DNA of 63,106 nucleotides from a virus. Shown one piece after another: positions 8,517 to 17,239 of the stretch. Position 1 is the stretch's first letter. Each line of letters opens with the position of its first letter. The stretch spans positions 1 to 63,106 of IMG/VR virus record IMGVR_UViG_3300021961_007069; one strand, given 5' to 3'. The notes under the pieces were generated by a model. It was not told the DNA's origin, made no database searches, and saw nothing but the letters and a program-made list of their open reading frames with translations. Position numbers and translations under genes: made by a program.

Positions 8517-8933
8517 ATGAAAAAGTTTTTATTTGTACTAGCCTTAATCCCAACAACAGCTCTAGCCAATCCTTATGATTGGAAAGTAACAAGAGTCCTT
8601 GATGGTGATACAGTAGAATTTGAAGCCAAGTTCCTTCCCCCTGAACTTGGTGATAAGTTAAAGATCAGAGTCCTTGGTGTTGATACACCTGAGAAGGCTC
8701 CAAGAGCCAAATGTGATAAAGAAGCTGCAGCAGGATTAGCTGCAACAGAATTTACAAAGAAAGCTGTCAACGAAGCCAAAAAAGTTCAGATTGAAATTAA
8801 AGAATGGGATAAGTTTGGTGGCCGAGTTTTGGGTGATGTAATCATTGATGGCAAAAAGCTAAGTGAAGAATTAATCAAAAAGAATCTAGCAAGACCATAC
8901 TTTGGAGAAGCCAAAAAGTCATGGTGTGAATGA
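8517..8933 (+). CDS. Secreted thermonuclease-like (SNase) nuclease (138 aa)
   Basis: An N-terminal signal peptide (MKKFLFVLALIPTTALA) precedes a staphylococcal-nuclease fold. Visible motifs are RVLDGDTVEF, IRVLGVDTPE (Ca2+-binding Asp and active-site Arg/Glu region) and DKFGGRVLGDVIIDG. The family hydrolyses DNA and RNA with Ca2+. Export suggests periplasmic action, for instance on incoming DNA or for scavenging. It starts a new transcriptional segment just after a terminator. Confidence 0.85.
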   Translation: MKKFLFVLALIPTTALANPYDWKVTRVLDGDTVEFEAKFLPPELGDKLKIRVLGVDTPEKAPRAKCDKEAAAGLAATEFTKKAVNEAKKVQIEIKEWDKFGGRVLGDVIIDGKKLSEELIKKNLARPYFGEAKKSWCE

Positions 8934-8941
8934 GGTAACCT

Positions 8942-9502
8942 ATGTTAAGTATTATACCATTACCATATAGAATTTTATTGTTTGCAATGATTGTAGGTGG
9001 CGCATTTGCTGCTGGCTATAAGAAAGGCGGTGAGGCTGGAGAGCTAGAAATTCAGCGTGTTGCTAACGAGGCTGAAGATCTCAAGTTAGCTCTCGAAAAA
9101 GAACAAGCAATGATTCGCGAAGTAGTCAAGGTAGAATACGTTGACAGAGTTACAAAAATTAAAGAAAAAGAAACTAAAATTGTACAGGCAGCAGCTGAGA
9201 CAGTCCCTGGACAGTATGATATGTCTAATGGTTGGTTACACGCACACAACGCTGCAGCTTCTCCTAAAATTGATCTCGATTTAAATTTAGCTGCTGATGG
9301 CACAAGTTCTTTTGTTAAAGACAATGTTGCTCTTCAAACAGTTGTAGAAAATTATTCTATTTGTTTACAAAATGCTCAGCAGCTAACATCTCTACAAAAA
9401 TATTTAATCCAAGTCAATGAAAAAATTGACGAGGAAAATAAGAAGCGTGGAATTGATATTAAACTACCAGACTTGCCATGGAAGAAGGGGGGCCAGCAAT
9501 GA
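8942..9502 (+). CDS. Inner-membrane spanin (Rz-like, 186 aa)
   Basis: A single N-terminal membrane helix (residues about 7-25) is followed by a charged periplasmic coiled coil and a C-terminal basic tail. The 3' end overlaps an outer-membrane-type lipoprotein gene through ATGA, the usual Rz/Rz1 arrangement. Such i-spanins span the periplasm with the o-spanin and fuse the two membranes at lysis. Assignment rests on topology and context. Confidence 0.75.
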   Translation: MLSIIPLPYRILLFAMIVGGAFAAGYKKGGEAGELEIQRVANEAEDLKLALEKEQAMIREVVKVEYVDRVTKIKEKETKIVQAAAETVPGQYDMSNGWLHAHNAAASPKIDLDLNLAADGTSSFVKDNVALQTVVENYSICLQNAQQLTSLQKYLIQVNEKIDEENKKRGIDIKLPDLPWKKGGQQ

Positions 9503-9690
9503 AGTACCTTCTAGTAATTTTTATGTCTTTGATGTTGGCTGGTTGTGGTAAAGGATTAACAAGACTTTTACCAAAACTTGAAAAAGTTAATCTACCTGAG
9601 GAGCTAATGAAGCCACCTCAGGAACTAAAAACAATTGAAAAGCCAGCTCAACCACCACAAGAGGGTGCAAAAGATGTCTCACCTAAATGA
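9499..9690 (+). CDS. Outer-membrane spanin lipoprotein (Rz1-like, 63 aa)
   Basis: I chose ATG 9499 because GAAGAAGGGGGG lies upstream and it gives a lipoprotein signal with lipobox LAGC (Cys16). The mature part is short and Pro/Lys/Glu-rich, typical of o-spanins. It overlaps the i-spanin stop by 4 bases. The pair would complete lysis together with the endolysin at 1873. Confidence 0.75.
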   Translation: MKYLLVIFMSLMLAGCGKGLTRLLPKLEKVNLPEELMKPPQELKTIEKPAQPPQEGAKDVSPK

Positions 9691-9958
9691 AGTAGGCCGT
9701 AGCTATTTTGAACATTTATTATATGCATGGAAGTATGCTTTTGTTTTATTTGTTCATGGATTGCTACCAAATGTGTGGAAAACAAAAGCAAGCGATGAAC
9801 TTTGCAAAGAAAGAATAGGCGATAATGCAACCAGAGCCTATATGTTAAAACACATGTACGGCATTATTGAAAAGAAGTATGAAGAACCAAGCATCTATAG
9901 CAGATTGTCAGATAGAGAGCTTGCAATTTTGATGGAAAATCACAAGACTAATAAATAA
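9674..9958 (+). CDS. DUF6356-like small protein (94 aa)
   Basis: The start at 9674 follows a GAGG SD and overlaps the o-spanin gene by 17 bases. The protein has a hydrophobic stretch (YAWKYAFVLFVHGLLPNVW) within N-terminal residues 10-35, then a charged helical part. The pattern YFEHLxxAxK...FVHGLxP resembles DUF6356 proteins in phages and bacteria, whose function is unknown. Confidence 0.65.
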   Translation: MSHLNEVGRSYFEHLLYAWKYAFVLFVHGLLPNVWKTKASDELCKERIGDNATRAYMLKHMYGIIEKKYEEPSIYSRLSDRELAILMENHKTNK

Positions 9959-9985
9959 TCCTACATACTCGTAGGAGAAGCAAAC

Positions 9986-10330
9986 ATGGTTGACTTTGAG
10001 TCAAGGCTTTCAAAAATTGAAATGGATGTAGCAGCCATGAAAGAGAAGGTCAGCTTCTTTTCTGTAATCTACGAAAAGTTTGATAGAACACTTGATAAGT
10101 TAGATGAACGTCAAGTTGAAGACAGAAAAGAAATCAACGAGACTATGGCAAAGTTGCAAGACAATATCATGGAAGAGATTAAAGCTCTCAGAGATGATAT
10201 GGCCAAGCAGCATGTTATCGAAAGACAAAAGATTGAGGACCTGAACAAATGGCGTTGGATCGTAGTAGGGGCAGCCGCACTGGTCGCCTGGGTAGTATCA
10301 ACGTTTTCCAAAACTCTGCTGGGAAAGTGA
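9986..10330 (+). CDS. Coiled-coil protein with C-terminal membrane anchor (114 aa)
   Basis: Residues 1-85 form a long coiled coil. A single hydrophobic segment at about 88-108 (WIVVGAAALVAWVVSTF) anchors the C-terminus. The SD (TAGGAG) partly overlaps a small CCTAC/GTAGG hairpin. The reading frame shares its last 82 bases with the next gene. Confidence 0.75.
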   Translation: MVDFESRLSKIEMDVAAMKEKVSFFSVIYEKFDRTLDKLDERQVEDRKEINETMAKLQDNIMEEIKALRDDMAKQHVIERQKIEDLNKWRWIVVGAAALVAWVVSTFSKTLLGK

Positions 10331-10506
10331 CCCCTGTTGATGCAATTTATAATGCAGCAATGTGGGAAAAGTATATTGAACTAAGAAGAGAGCAAGCTAG
10401 AGTAGAGCCATCTGACAATAGCTTACTAGCTACCTCCCCAGAAGAAGTCAAACGCCAAATAGAACGATTCAGAGAACAACAAGAGCGAATTCACATAGTT
10501 GTATGA
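10249..10506 (+). CDS. Conserved small phage protein overlapping its neighbour by 82 bases (85 aa)
   Basis: ATG 10249 has a GAGG SD 10 bases upstream and gives MALDRSRG..., with the N-terminal 27 residues encoded inside the membrane-anchor region of the previous gene. Residues 28-85 (PVDAIYNAAMWEKYIELRREQ, ATSPEEVKRQIERFREQQ) are soluble and helical. A long overlap is unusual for phages but the upstream SD supports it. The function is unknown. Confidence 0.7.
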   Translation: MALDRSRGSRTGRLGSINVFQNSAGKVTPVDAIYNAAMWEKYIELRREQARVEPSDNSLLATSPEEVKRQIERFREQQERIHIVV

Positions 10507-10694
10507 GATTCAAGCAATTCCTAGAAAACTTTATGGATGGCCGTAACCCTCAAGATAAGGGTGATATGGCGCGTCACGGTCTAAAGGGAAAGTCAATCTC
10601 CCAACTAAAGAAAGTTAGATCGTCCAAGACCGCATCCCCAAGACAGAAGCAGCTTGCACATTGGTTCATCAATATGCATAGCAAAAGGAAATAG
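10503..10694 (+). CDS. Small basic conserved phage protein (63 aa)
   Basis: A basic protein containing MDGRNPQDKGDMARHG and a C-terminal RQKQLAHWFINMHSKRK, a pattern I associate with small hypothetical proteins of marine T4-like phages. It starts inside the stop of the previous gene (ATGA). High basic content suggests nucleic-acid binding, which is inference. Confidence 0.75.
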   Translation: MRFKQFLENFMDGRNPQDKGDMARHGLKGKSISQLKKVRSSKTASPRQKQLAHWFINMHSKRK

Positions 10695-10723
10695 TTGACC
10701 TTCTAGCCCTCTCTCTGTATAAT
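10695..10723 (+). promoter_or_regulatory. Sigma70-type promoter for the primase/RNR operon
   Basis: TTGACC (10695-10700) and a perfect TATAAT (10718-10723) are separated by 17 bases. The predicted start near 10730 leaves a short leader before the primase ATG at 10756. No copy of the GTAACTCCTTGATTCT element lies here. Confidence 0.8.
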
Positions 10724-10755
10724 CAGCGTGTCGCCATTCTGATTAGGGTCATAAG

Positions 10756-11802
10756 ATGCTTTGGATTGATATTAAGTACGCTAACCTTGCCTCGAGCAAG
10801 TTCCCCCGGTATAAGGTAAAAAAGCAGAAGCCGTTCCAGGCTAACTTTCGCTGCGTGTACTGCGGCGACTCTAAGAACAATAAATATAAGACAAGAGGAT
10901 ATCTCTTAGAAAATAATAAGGGATATGTGGTCTACCATTGCCACAATTGTGGCACTTCTACGAGCTTCGACAATGCTCTTAAATTTGTCGACCCAGTACT
11001 ACATAAGGAATATGTTCTCGAGAAATATAAGGAGAGAGCAACGCAAGCCGTTACCTCCACAGTTTCTGCGAATGTATTCCAGCCGGATATGTCAAAGTTT
11101 GCTAAGAGGAGATTTGAGAAGTTTGAGCCATTGAAAGAGCTAAAGAAGGTCTCCCAACTACAACCAGACCATATTGCCAAGAAGTATGTGGTCAGTAGGC
11201 AGATCCCTTCCAATAAGCACTATATGCTCTACTACTGTCCTAAGTTCAAAGAGTTTACCAATAGGTTGATTCCTGGTAAGTTTGAGAACACTGATATTGA
11301 TAGTGGTCGATTGCTGATACCATTGATAGACCGTGAAGGTACATTGTTTGGTTATCAAGGTAGAGCATTGTCCAATGACAAGATTAGATACATAACCATC
11401 GTTTTGGATGAAAGTAAGCCAAGAGTATTTGGATTAGATACTCTTGATATCAACCAAGATGTTATAGTTGTAGAAGGTCCTATCGATTCATTGTTCCTAC
11501 CTAATGCCATTGCTATGGCTGGCGGTGACAATGGGGATGTGGAGAAGTTGGGATTGGATAGCAAACTTATTTTCTGCTTTGATAATGAACCACGTAACGT
11601 GGATACTGTCAAGCGTATGAAAAAGATGATAGATAAAGGATACAGAGTGACTTTTTGGCCAAGTAACATTCAACATAAAGATGTTAATGATATGGTCCTA
11701 AATGGGTTGAGCCAAGAAGAGATTTCTGGTATAGTATATCGAAATGCCAAGAAAGGCATGGAAGCATTATTAGAACTACAAAAATGGAAGAAAGTACAAT
11801 GA
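10756..11802 (+). CDS. 61: DNA primase (T4 gp61-like, 348 aa)
   Basis: The N-terminal zinc-binding domain shows CVYCG and CHNCG. A Toprim domain follows, with the conserved Glu in VVEGPIDSLF (about residue 240), then GGD and an acidic DNEP motif. These fit a DnaG-type phage primase that makes RNA primers with the replicative helicase. Length is close to T4 gp61 (342 aa). It is the first gene of the operon that includes both RNR subunits. Confidence 0.9.
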   Translation: MLWIDIKYANLASSKFPRYKVKKQKPFQANFRCVYCGDSKNNKYKTRGYLLENNKGYVVYHCHNCGTSTSFDNALKFVDPVLHKEYVLEKYKERATQAVTSTVSANVFQPDMSKFAKRRFEKFEPLKELKKVSQLQPDHIAKKYVVSRQIPSNKHYMLYYCPKFKEFTNRLIPGKFENTDIDSGRLLIPLIDREGTLFGYQGRALSNDKIRYITIVLDESKPRVFGLDTLDINQDVIVVEGPIDSLFLPNAIAMAGGDNGDVEKLGLDSKLIFCFDNEPRNVDTVKRMKKMIDKGYRVTFWPSNIQHKDVNDMVLNGLSQEEISGIVYRNAKKGMEALLELQKWKKVQ

Positions 11803-11984
11803 GTGAATATGAACCAAAAGTATGGACTACGAAGGTAGTTGAAGAGAATGGTGAACTAGTTATTTTATTTCCTGCTGATCTTATGAAGCATGTGGGCTGG
11901 AAAGAGGGTGATAATTTAGCATGGGTTATATCAGATGATGGAAAGCAATGCTCTATTATTAAACTACAATCACCCGAGGGCTGA
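11799..11984 (+). CDS. AbrB/SpoVT-like small protein (61 aa)
   Basis: The start at 11799 overlaps the primase stop by ATGA; an in-frame ATG at 11784 is less likely. The sequence (VVEENGELVILFPADLMKHVGWKEGDNLAWVI) has the swapped-hairpin AbrB-like pattern of antitoxins and DNA-binding regulators. It sits between primase and nrdA. A regulatory role is inferred from fold resemblance only. Confidence 0.65.
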   Translation: MSEYEPKVWTTKVVEENGELVILFPADLMKHVGWKEGDNLAWVISDDGKQCSIIKLQSPEG

Positions 11985-11985
11985 A

Positions 11986-13767
11986 ATGAAATATCTAGAC
12001 ATCAACATCGACCTTTCAAGAGACATTCTGTTTGATGATCATGGCATGAAGAGAATGAAAGAATCTTACATGCGTGATGATGAAACATCCCCTCAACATC
12101 GTTTTGCTTTCGTATCTAAAGCATTTGGTAGTGATGAAAAGCATGCGCAGAGGTTATACGATTATTCTTCCAAGCATTGGCTATCATACTCCACACCTAT
12201 TCTTTCTTATGGTAGAACATCTAAGGGCTTGCCTATCTCCTGCTTTCTTAACTATATGGATGACTCATCCCAAGGGTTGGTAGACACTCTATCAGAAACC
12301 AATTGGTTATCGATGCTTGGTGGTGGTGTAGGTATTGGTCTAGGTATTAGATCAGCCGACGAGAAGTCAACTGGCATTATGCCTCACCTAAAGATCTACG
12401 ACTCATCCTGTCTTGCCTACCGTCAAGGTAGAACTCGTCGAGGCTCTTATGCTGCATATCTAGATATTGGCCATCCAGATATTATTCCATTCTTAGAGAT
12501 GAGAAAGCCAACTGGTGACCAGAACATCCGTTGCTTGAACCTCCACCATGGCATCAACATTCCTGATAAGTTTATGCAGCTTATTGAGAAATGTATGACT
12601 GATCCAAAAGCAGATGACGCTTGGGAACTTGTTGATCCAGCTTCTGGTGAAGTAAAGGAGAAGGTATCAGCAAGAGAGCTTTGGCAGAAGATCCTTGAAC
12701 TAAGAATGATGACTGGTGAGCCATATCTTCACTTTGTTGACACTTCTAACAAGTACCTTCCTCAGTGGTTAAAGGATAAGGGATTGTCTGTAAAGCAGTC
12801 AAACCTTTGCTCTGAAATTATTCTACCAACCGATAAGAAGAGAACAGCTGTTTGTTGCTTATCGTCTGTAAACCTAGAGTATTATGATGAGTGGAAGGAT
12901 GATAAAAGATTCCTTCGTGATATTGCTGAGATGTTAGATAATGTTCTCCAGCACTTCATCGATAATGCTCCTAAGCCAGTTCACAGAGCTGTCTATTCTG
13001 CAACAAGAGAAAGATCAATTGGTGTTGGTGCTCTAGGGTTCCATGCCTACCTTCAGAAGAATATGCTCGCATTTGAATCTGCAATGGCTAAGTCAGCCAA
13101 CATGAGAATGTTTAAGAATATTAGAGAGAAGTTAAATGAAGCCAATAAGCAGCTTGGAAAAGAAAGAGGAGAGGCACCAGATGCCGAAGGCACAGGTCTA
13201 CGCTTTAGTCACCTCATGGCTGTTGCTCCTAACGCTTCTAGTAGTATCATTATGGGTAACACCAGTCCTTCGATTGAGCCCTATAGAGCAAATGGGTTTA
13301 GACAGGACACCCTTTCAGGAGCATACTTCTATAAGAACAAGTATCTAAATAATTTACTGAAGAGTAAATATAGTGAAGATAAGCTACCAGAGATCTGGTC
13401 ATCTATCATTGCTAATGATGGTTCTGTTCAACATTTAGATGAGTTAGAAGATTATGAAAAGGATGTATTCAAGACTGCCATGGAAATTGACCAACGATGG
13501 ATTATTGAACATGCAGCTGACCGTCAGCAATTCATTGATCAGGGCCAATCAGTTAATCTATTCTTTAGACCAAACGCTAATGTTAAGTACCTTCATGCTG
13601 TACACTATATGGCGTGGAAGCATGAACTAAAGACTCTCTACTATTGCCGTTCTGAGAAGATTGGTAAAGCTGATAAGGTCGCCAAGAAGATTGAGCGTGA
13701 GATCATTCAGGAGATTGATATCAAGGCTCTAACAGAAGGCACTGAATGTTTGGCCTGTGAGGGCTGA
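11986..13767 (+). CDS. nrdA: Ribonucleoside-diphosphate reductase, large (alpha) subunit
   Basis: I chose ATG 11986 with GAGGGCTGAA upstream. Class I RNR hallmarks are GLPISCFLN (substrate-site Cys), LGGGVGIGLGIRS, NLCSEIILP (active-site Cys region) and the C-terminal redox pair CLAC. At 593 aa it lacks the N-terminal ATP-cone, as in several viral enzymes, so overall-activity inhibition by dATP is probably lost. It reduces NDPs to dNDPs with NrdB encoded at 14871. Confidence 0.93.
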   Translation: MKYLDINIDLSRDILFDDHGMKRMKESYMRDDETSPQHRFAFVSKAFGSDEKHAQRLYDYSSKHWLSYSTPILSYGRTSKGLPISCFLNYMDDSSQGLVDTLSETNWLSMLGGGVGIGLGIRSADEKSTGIMPHLKIYDSSCLAYRQGRTRRGSYAAYLDIGHPDIIPFLEMRKPTGDQNIRCLNLHHGINIPDKFMQLIEKCMTDPKADDAWELVDPASGEVKEKVSARELWQKILELRMMTGEPYLHFVDTSNKYLPQWLKDKGLSVKQSNLCSEIILPTDKKRTAVCCLSSVNLEYYDEWKDDKRFLRDIAEMLDNVLQHFIDNAPKPVHRAVYSATRERSIGVGALGFHAYLQKNMLAFESAMAKSANMRMFKNIREKLNEANKQLGKERGEAPDAEGTGLRFSHLMAVAPNASSSIIMGNTSPSIEPYRANGFRQDTLSGAYFYKNKYLNNLLKSKYSEDKLPEIWSSIIANDGSVQHLDELEDYEKDVFKTAMEIDQRWIIEHAADRQQFIDQGQSVNLFFRPNANVKYLHAVHYMAWKHELKTLYYCRSEKIGKADKVAKKIEREIIQEIDIKALTEGTECLACEG

Positions 13768-14234
13768 TGGCTACCTGGAGGAAAAGAAGTAAGTCTGGCG
13801 GCATAACTAGAACTTCAACTAGTAAAGGCTGGACTACTTCTACTTCCCAGGGAGCTGGAAAGAAGGGCGGTCTAGGGCATAGAATTACAACTACCCACAG
13901 AGCAGACGGTAAGACAGTTATACGTACTACTGAAAGAGCTAACGGTTGGCATAAAACAACACAGAAAACATTATCGAGTAAGGATCCGTACAAACTATCA
14001 AAAAGAGATTATGATAAGTTATCTTCTGGTGATGGTACTGGCACAGGTGTCGCGCTTGTTGTAATGTTTGGCATATGGGGATTAGTGGAATTGTTGGGTT
14101 GGTTGAAAGAGAGGCTTCAACCTATAATTGTTTTTTTTGAAACCCATAATGTCGCTGATATCATAACTGTCTTAGTTATATGTGCTATTGGTACATGGCT
14201 GTTTTTAAAATTACTACTGAGAGCAATTAAATGA
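13767..14234 (+). CDS. Two-TM membrane protein within the RNR operon (155 aa)
   Basis: The N-terminal 75 residues are basic and Ser/Thr/Gly-rich (GGITRTSTSKGWTTSTSQGAGKKGG). Hydrophobic segments lie at about 92-112 and 130-152. It starts on the nrdA stop (TGATGG) and overlaps the next gene by ATGA, so it is translationally coupled to RNR. The N-terminus resembles small phage proteins of unknown function. Confidence 0.75.
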   Translation: MATWRKRSKSGGITRTSTSKGWTTSTSQGAGKKGGLGHRITTTHRADGKTVIRTTERANGWHKTTQKTLSSKDPYKLSKRDYDKLSSGDGTGTGVALVVMFGIWGLVELLGWLKERLQPIIVFFETHNVADIITVLVICAIGTWLFLKLLLRAIK

Positions 14235-14860
14235 GAGTAGAAATTAGAGATGACTTCATCGGTATATTTGATGGAGCCTATACGCAGCAGCAATGTGATA
14301 ATTATATCCGCTTTTTCAAGAATGCTGAAAAGGCTGGTATGGTTGTTAACAGGCAGAATAGTGAAAACGTATCGCCATTCTCAAAGGATGACTTATCTAC
14401 AACAGCAAATGGTAACCACCTTTCTGAATGGATGATAAATAAACACCCTGAGATAGCTGAGATATATAATCACTCAACTGAGTTTACGAATGTATTAATA
14501 AACCAGTGCTTGAAGGAATACTGTAGACATTATCCCGGATTGGCTGGCTTCCCTGATGCAGAGAAGAAGCTTTCAATACAGGACTCAAAGATACAGAAGA
14601 CAGTACCTGGCCAAGGTTATCATGTATGGCATCATGAGCATGGAACATCAGGTAGAGCACCTAGAAGATTACTAGCATTCTCATTAAACCTGAATACGGT
14701 TGATGAGGGTGGTGAAACTGAATTTCTATATCAGAAAGTTAGATTTAAACCAATAATGGGTCAGATGTTAATTTGGCCTGCATACTTTACACATGCTCAT
14801 AGAGGCAACCAACCTTTAAGTGGTGAGAAATATATCATCACTGGTTGGATCGAGAAATAG
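14231..14860 (+). CDS. Fe(II)/2-oxoglutarate-dependent oxygenase, prolyl-hydroxylase type (209 aa)
   Basis: The C-terminal half has the double-stranded beta-helix pattern: WHHEHG (likely H-x-E/D metal ligands), EGGETEFLYQ, and the distal His in FTHAHRG followed by a basic residue in the GEKYIITGW strand. These enzymes hydroxylate proteins or small molecules. Position between the RNR subunits suggests a shared expression window. The substrate is unknown. Confidence 0.8.
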   Translation: MRVEIRDDFIGIFDGAYTQQQCDNYIRFFKNAEKAGMVVNRQNSENVSPFSKDDLSTTANGNHLSEWMINKHPEIAEIYNHSTEFTNVLINQCLKEYCRHYPGLAGFPDAEKKLSIQDSKIQKTVPGQGYHVWHHEHGTSGRAPRRLLAFSLNLNTVDEGGETEFLYQKVRFKPIMGQMLIWPAYFTHAHRGNQPLSGEKYIITGWIEK

Positions 14861-14870
14861 GAAGATAAAA

Positions 14871-15851
14871 ATGACAACAAAACAAGAGTTGGTACTTACG
14901 GATGAGCGTTCGTACTTCAAGCCATTTAACTATCCATGGGCATATGAGTCGTGGTTAAAGCATGAACAGAGCCATTGGCTTCATACTGAAGTTCCAATGC
15001 TAGAAGACCTAAAGGACTGGAAGAATAAACTCAATAATAACGAGAAGAAATTTCTAACACAGATCTTTAGGTTCTTCACTCAAGGCGATATCGATGTTGC
15101 TGGTGGGTATATCAAGACCTATCTTCCATTCTTCCCTCAGCCAGAGATTAGAATGATGTTAGCTGGCTTTGCAGCTCGCGAAGCTCTTCATGTTGCTGCT
15201 TACTCGCATCTAATTGAAACTTTAGGTATGCCAGAAGATACATACAATCAGTTCCTAGAATATCAAGCAATGAAGGATAAGCATGACTATCTAGCAAAGT
15301 TTACAAAGAGTGATAAGAAGAGAATTGCACAGAACATTGCTGCATTCTCAGCTTTCACTGAAGGTATGCAGTTGTTTAGTTCGTTCATTATGCTACTTAA
15401 TTTTCCACGCCATGGCAAGATGAAGGGAATGGGCCAGATCATTACTTGGAGTATTGTTGATGAGACTCAACACGCTGAAGCAATGATCAAGTTGTTCCGA
15501 ACCTATATCGAAGAGAATAGGGAGTTGTGGAATGATGAACTCAAATCTGAAATTTATACTATTGCAACTAAGATGGTCGAATTGGAAGATCAATTTATTG
15601 ATTTGGCGTTCGAGGGAGGAGAGATGGAGGATCTTACTTCGGAAGACGTCAAGAAATATATCCGATACATCGCTGATCGACGTCTCATATCGCTTGGGAT
15701 GAAAGGTATCTTCAAAGTTAAGAAGAATCCATTGCTATGGGTTGAGGAGATGATCAATGCTCCTACCCATACGAATTTCTTTGAGAATAGAGCAACAGAT
15801 TATGCTAAGGGTGCTTTGAGTGGCTCATGGGAAGATGTCTGGGCAAATTAA
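14871..15851 (+). CDS. nrdB: Ribonucleoside-diphosphate reductase, small (beta) subunit
   Basis: ATG 14871 follows a GGAAG SD. The ferritin-like four-helix pattern is clear: REALHVAAYSH (E-x-x-H), FTEGMQLFSSF (Glu ligand) and DETQHAEAM (E-x-x-H). All helices needed for the dimetal site are present at 326 aa, so it should supply the radical cofactor to NrdA. The next gene overlaps its 3' end by 17 bases. Confidence 0.92.
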   Translation: MTTKQELVLTDERSYFKPFNYPWAYESWLKHEQSHWLHTEVPMLEDLKDWKNKLNNNEKKFLTQIFRFFTQGDIDVAGGYIKTYLPFFPQPEIRMMLAGFAAREALHVAAYSHLIETLGMPEDTYNQFLEYQAMKDKHDYLAKFTKSDKKRIAQNIAAFSAFTEGMQLFSSFIMLLNFPRHGKMKGMGQIITWSIVDETQHAEAMIKLFRTYIEENRELWNDELKSEIYTIATKMVELEDQFIDLAFEGGEMEDLTSEDVKKYIRYIADRRLISLGMKGIFKVKKNPLLWVEEMINAPTHTNFFENRATDYAKGALSGSWEDVWAN

Positions 15852-16410
15852 TGTCTTCAACAATTACCTACCAGAGGCTATAGCTGAGAGAATCTCAAAT
15901 ATAGTCTTTGGTACTGGTAATTTAAAAAGTGATAGTTGTGATGTCAATGGTTCAATACCATTCCTGATCAAGATTGATAAGACGAGTCCTGGAATGATTA
16001 GTTTTGCTTCTATGGTATATACTAGCAAAATGCAGTATAATGAGCAGGACCCAACGATGCGAATGAAGAAAGCATTGCATGATATGTCCACTAAGTTCTT
16101 ATTGTCTAATAAGATATTGGATGGGTTTAAACCATTGCATGGTAGAATGTATTTGCAAGTGCCAATGGCTATACAACAAGACCATAAGAGCCCCCATGTT
16201 AACTTGCCAGGTGATCATTGGGTAGTTCTATATTATATTAATGATGCAGATGGAACTACAGCATTCTATAACACCGATGGAACTTTACGTACAGAAGTAG
16301 AACCAAAAAGAAATAGACTTGTAATATTTGATGGTACAATCAAGCATAGTGTTGGTATACCAAAGCTATCGCCTAGAGCAGTGTTAACATACGATATGAT
16401 ACAGGGGTAA
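15835..16410 (+). CDS. 2OG-Fe(II) oxygenase-like protein with HxN at the metal motif (191 aa)
   Basis: The start at 15835 has GGGAAG upstream. The core resembles the oxygenases at 49867 and 50507: PHVNLPG, HWVVLYYINDADGTTAFY, then the distal His in GTIKHSVG and Arg in RAVLTYD. The usual H-x-D is H-x-N here, which would weaken iron binding or indicate a changed chemistry. It overlaps the nrdB end. Substrate unknown. Confidence 0.75.
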   Translation: MSGQINVFNNYLPEAIAERISNIVFGTGNLKSDSCDVNGSIPFLIKIDKTSPGMISFASMVYTSKMQYNEQDPTMRMKKALHDMSTKFLLSNKILDGFKPLHGRMYLQVPMAIQQDHKSPHVNLPGDHWVVLYYINDADGTTAFYNTDGTLRTEVEPKRNRLVIFDGTIKHSVGIPKLSPRAVLTYDMIQG

Positions 16411-16415
16411 GTAAC

Positions 16416-17213
16416 TTGGGTTCTGTTACAGTCAAAGGCGTTAAGATCAAAGGCGATAAAGTTATTGGTGGTGATAGCATGGAACTAGACAGATCTAATA
16501 GACAGGCACCAGGCGATACAGGCAAGATCAGACATGCCTATATCATTTACATTGATAAGCCTGAATCTATTGAGTATGCTAATGAATGTGCTGCATCTTG
16601 TAAGAAGTATGGTCTACCATATACATTGTGGAAGGGCATTGAAAATGCTGCCTCTAGGGATCTTGATGAAGAAACTGGATTTCATTGGGTTGTCAAAAAT
16701 AATGAAATGGGGTGTACTGCAAGCCATCTTAAACTCTGGCACACAATTGCAGAACAACCATACGCGTGTTGCGTATTTGAGCATGATGCAATAGTGAAAG
16801 ATTATTTGTATGATACCGAGATTCCAGATAATAAGCTAGTAATGCTTGGGTACAGAGTTAATAAAGCTGACGACTATCAGCGTCCTAATGACCCCATTGA
16901 ATTCATGGACATTAATAAGTTTGAAGGTACCCATGCCTATGCCATCACACCTGGTATGGCAAGATATATGATTGATAGGATGCAGGGGTATTATACAGCA
17001 GAGTTTGGTGGAGTTAATACTACAATTGATGGTATTCTTTCGATCCATGACAATTTTGGTATTGCAAGATGTGTAATGGACCCTCCACCAGTGGTATGTG
17101 TAGTTGGTGATAGAATATCAACTATTCAAGGTCGACCTGCTGCCTATAATGCAAGCGTGTCACCTGGATTCATGAAAGGTTTAAAAGTAGAACCACTAAA
17201 GATTAACAATTAG
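16416..17213 (+). CDS. Glycosyltransferase family 25-like protein (265 aa)
   Basis: The LPS-type GT25 pattern is visible: AYIIYIDKPES, GCTASHLKLWHTI and an acidic motif CVFEHDA, then GTHAYAITPGMARYMI. TTG 16416 has AGGGG upstream and is the favoured start; ATG 16479 is an alternative giving 244 aa. GT25 enzymes transfer sugars to LPS or proteins. It closes the RNR operon just before a late promoter. Confidence 0.8.
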   Translation: MGSVTVKGVKIKGDKVIGGDSMELDRSNRQAPGDTGKIRHAYIIYIDKPESIEYANECAASCKKYGLPYTLWKGIENAASRDLDEETGFHWVVKNNEMGCTASHLKLWHTIAEQPYACCVFEHDAIVKDYLYDTEIPDNKLVMLGYRVNKADDYQRPNDPIEFMDINKFEGTHAYAITPGMARYMIDRMQGYYTAEFGGVNTTIDGILSIHDNFGIARCVMDPPPVVCVVGDRISTIQGRPAAYNASVSPGFMKGLKVEPLKINN

Positions 17214-17238
17214 TATAAATATCACCAAGAGGTGATAT
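17214..17238 (+). promoter_or_regulatory. Late promoter overlapping an SD-sequestering hairpin
   Basis: TATAAATA (17214-17221) overlaps the left arm of a perfect hairpin: ATATCACC (17219-17226), loop AAGA, GGTGATAT (17231-17238). The right arm contains the SD (GAGGTG) of the endonuclease gene starting at 17240. Read-through transcripts would hide the SD, whereas a late transcript starting near 17227 would lack the left arm. Confidence 0.7.
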
Positions 17239-17239
17239 T

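Noticed and set aside
9950-9976. AATAAATA plus CCTAC/GTAGG hairpin before the 9986 gene as a second SD-hiding late promoter
   Set aside because: The octamer has a mismatch and the 5-bp stem covers only part of the SD, so it is too weak to claim.
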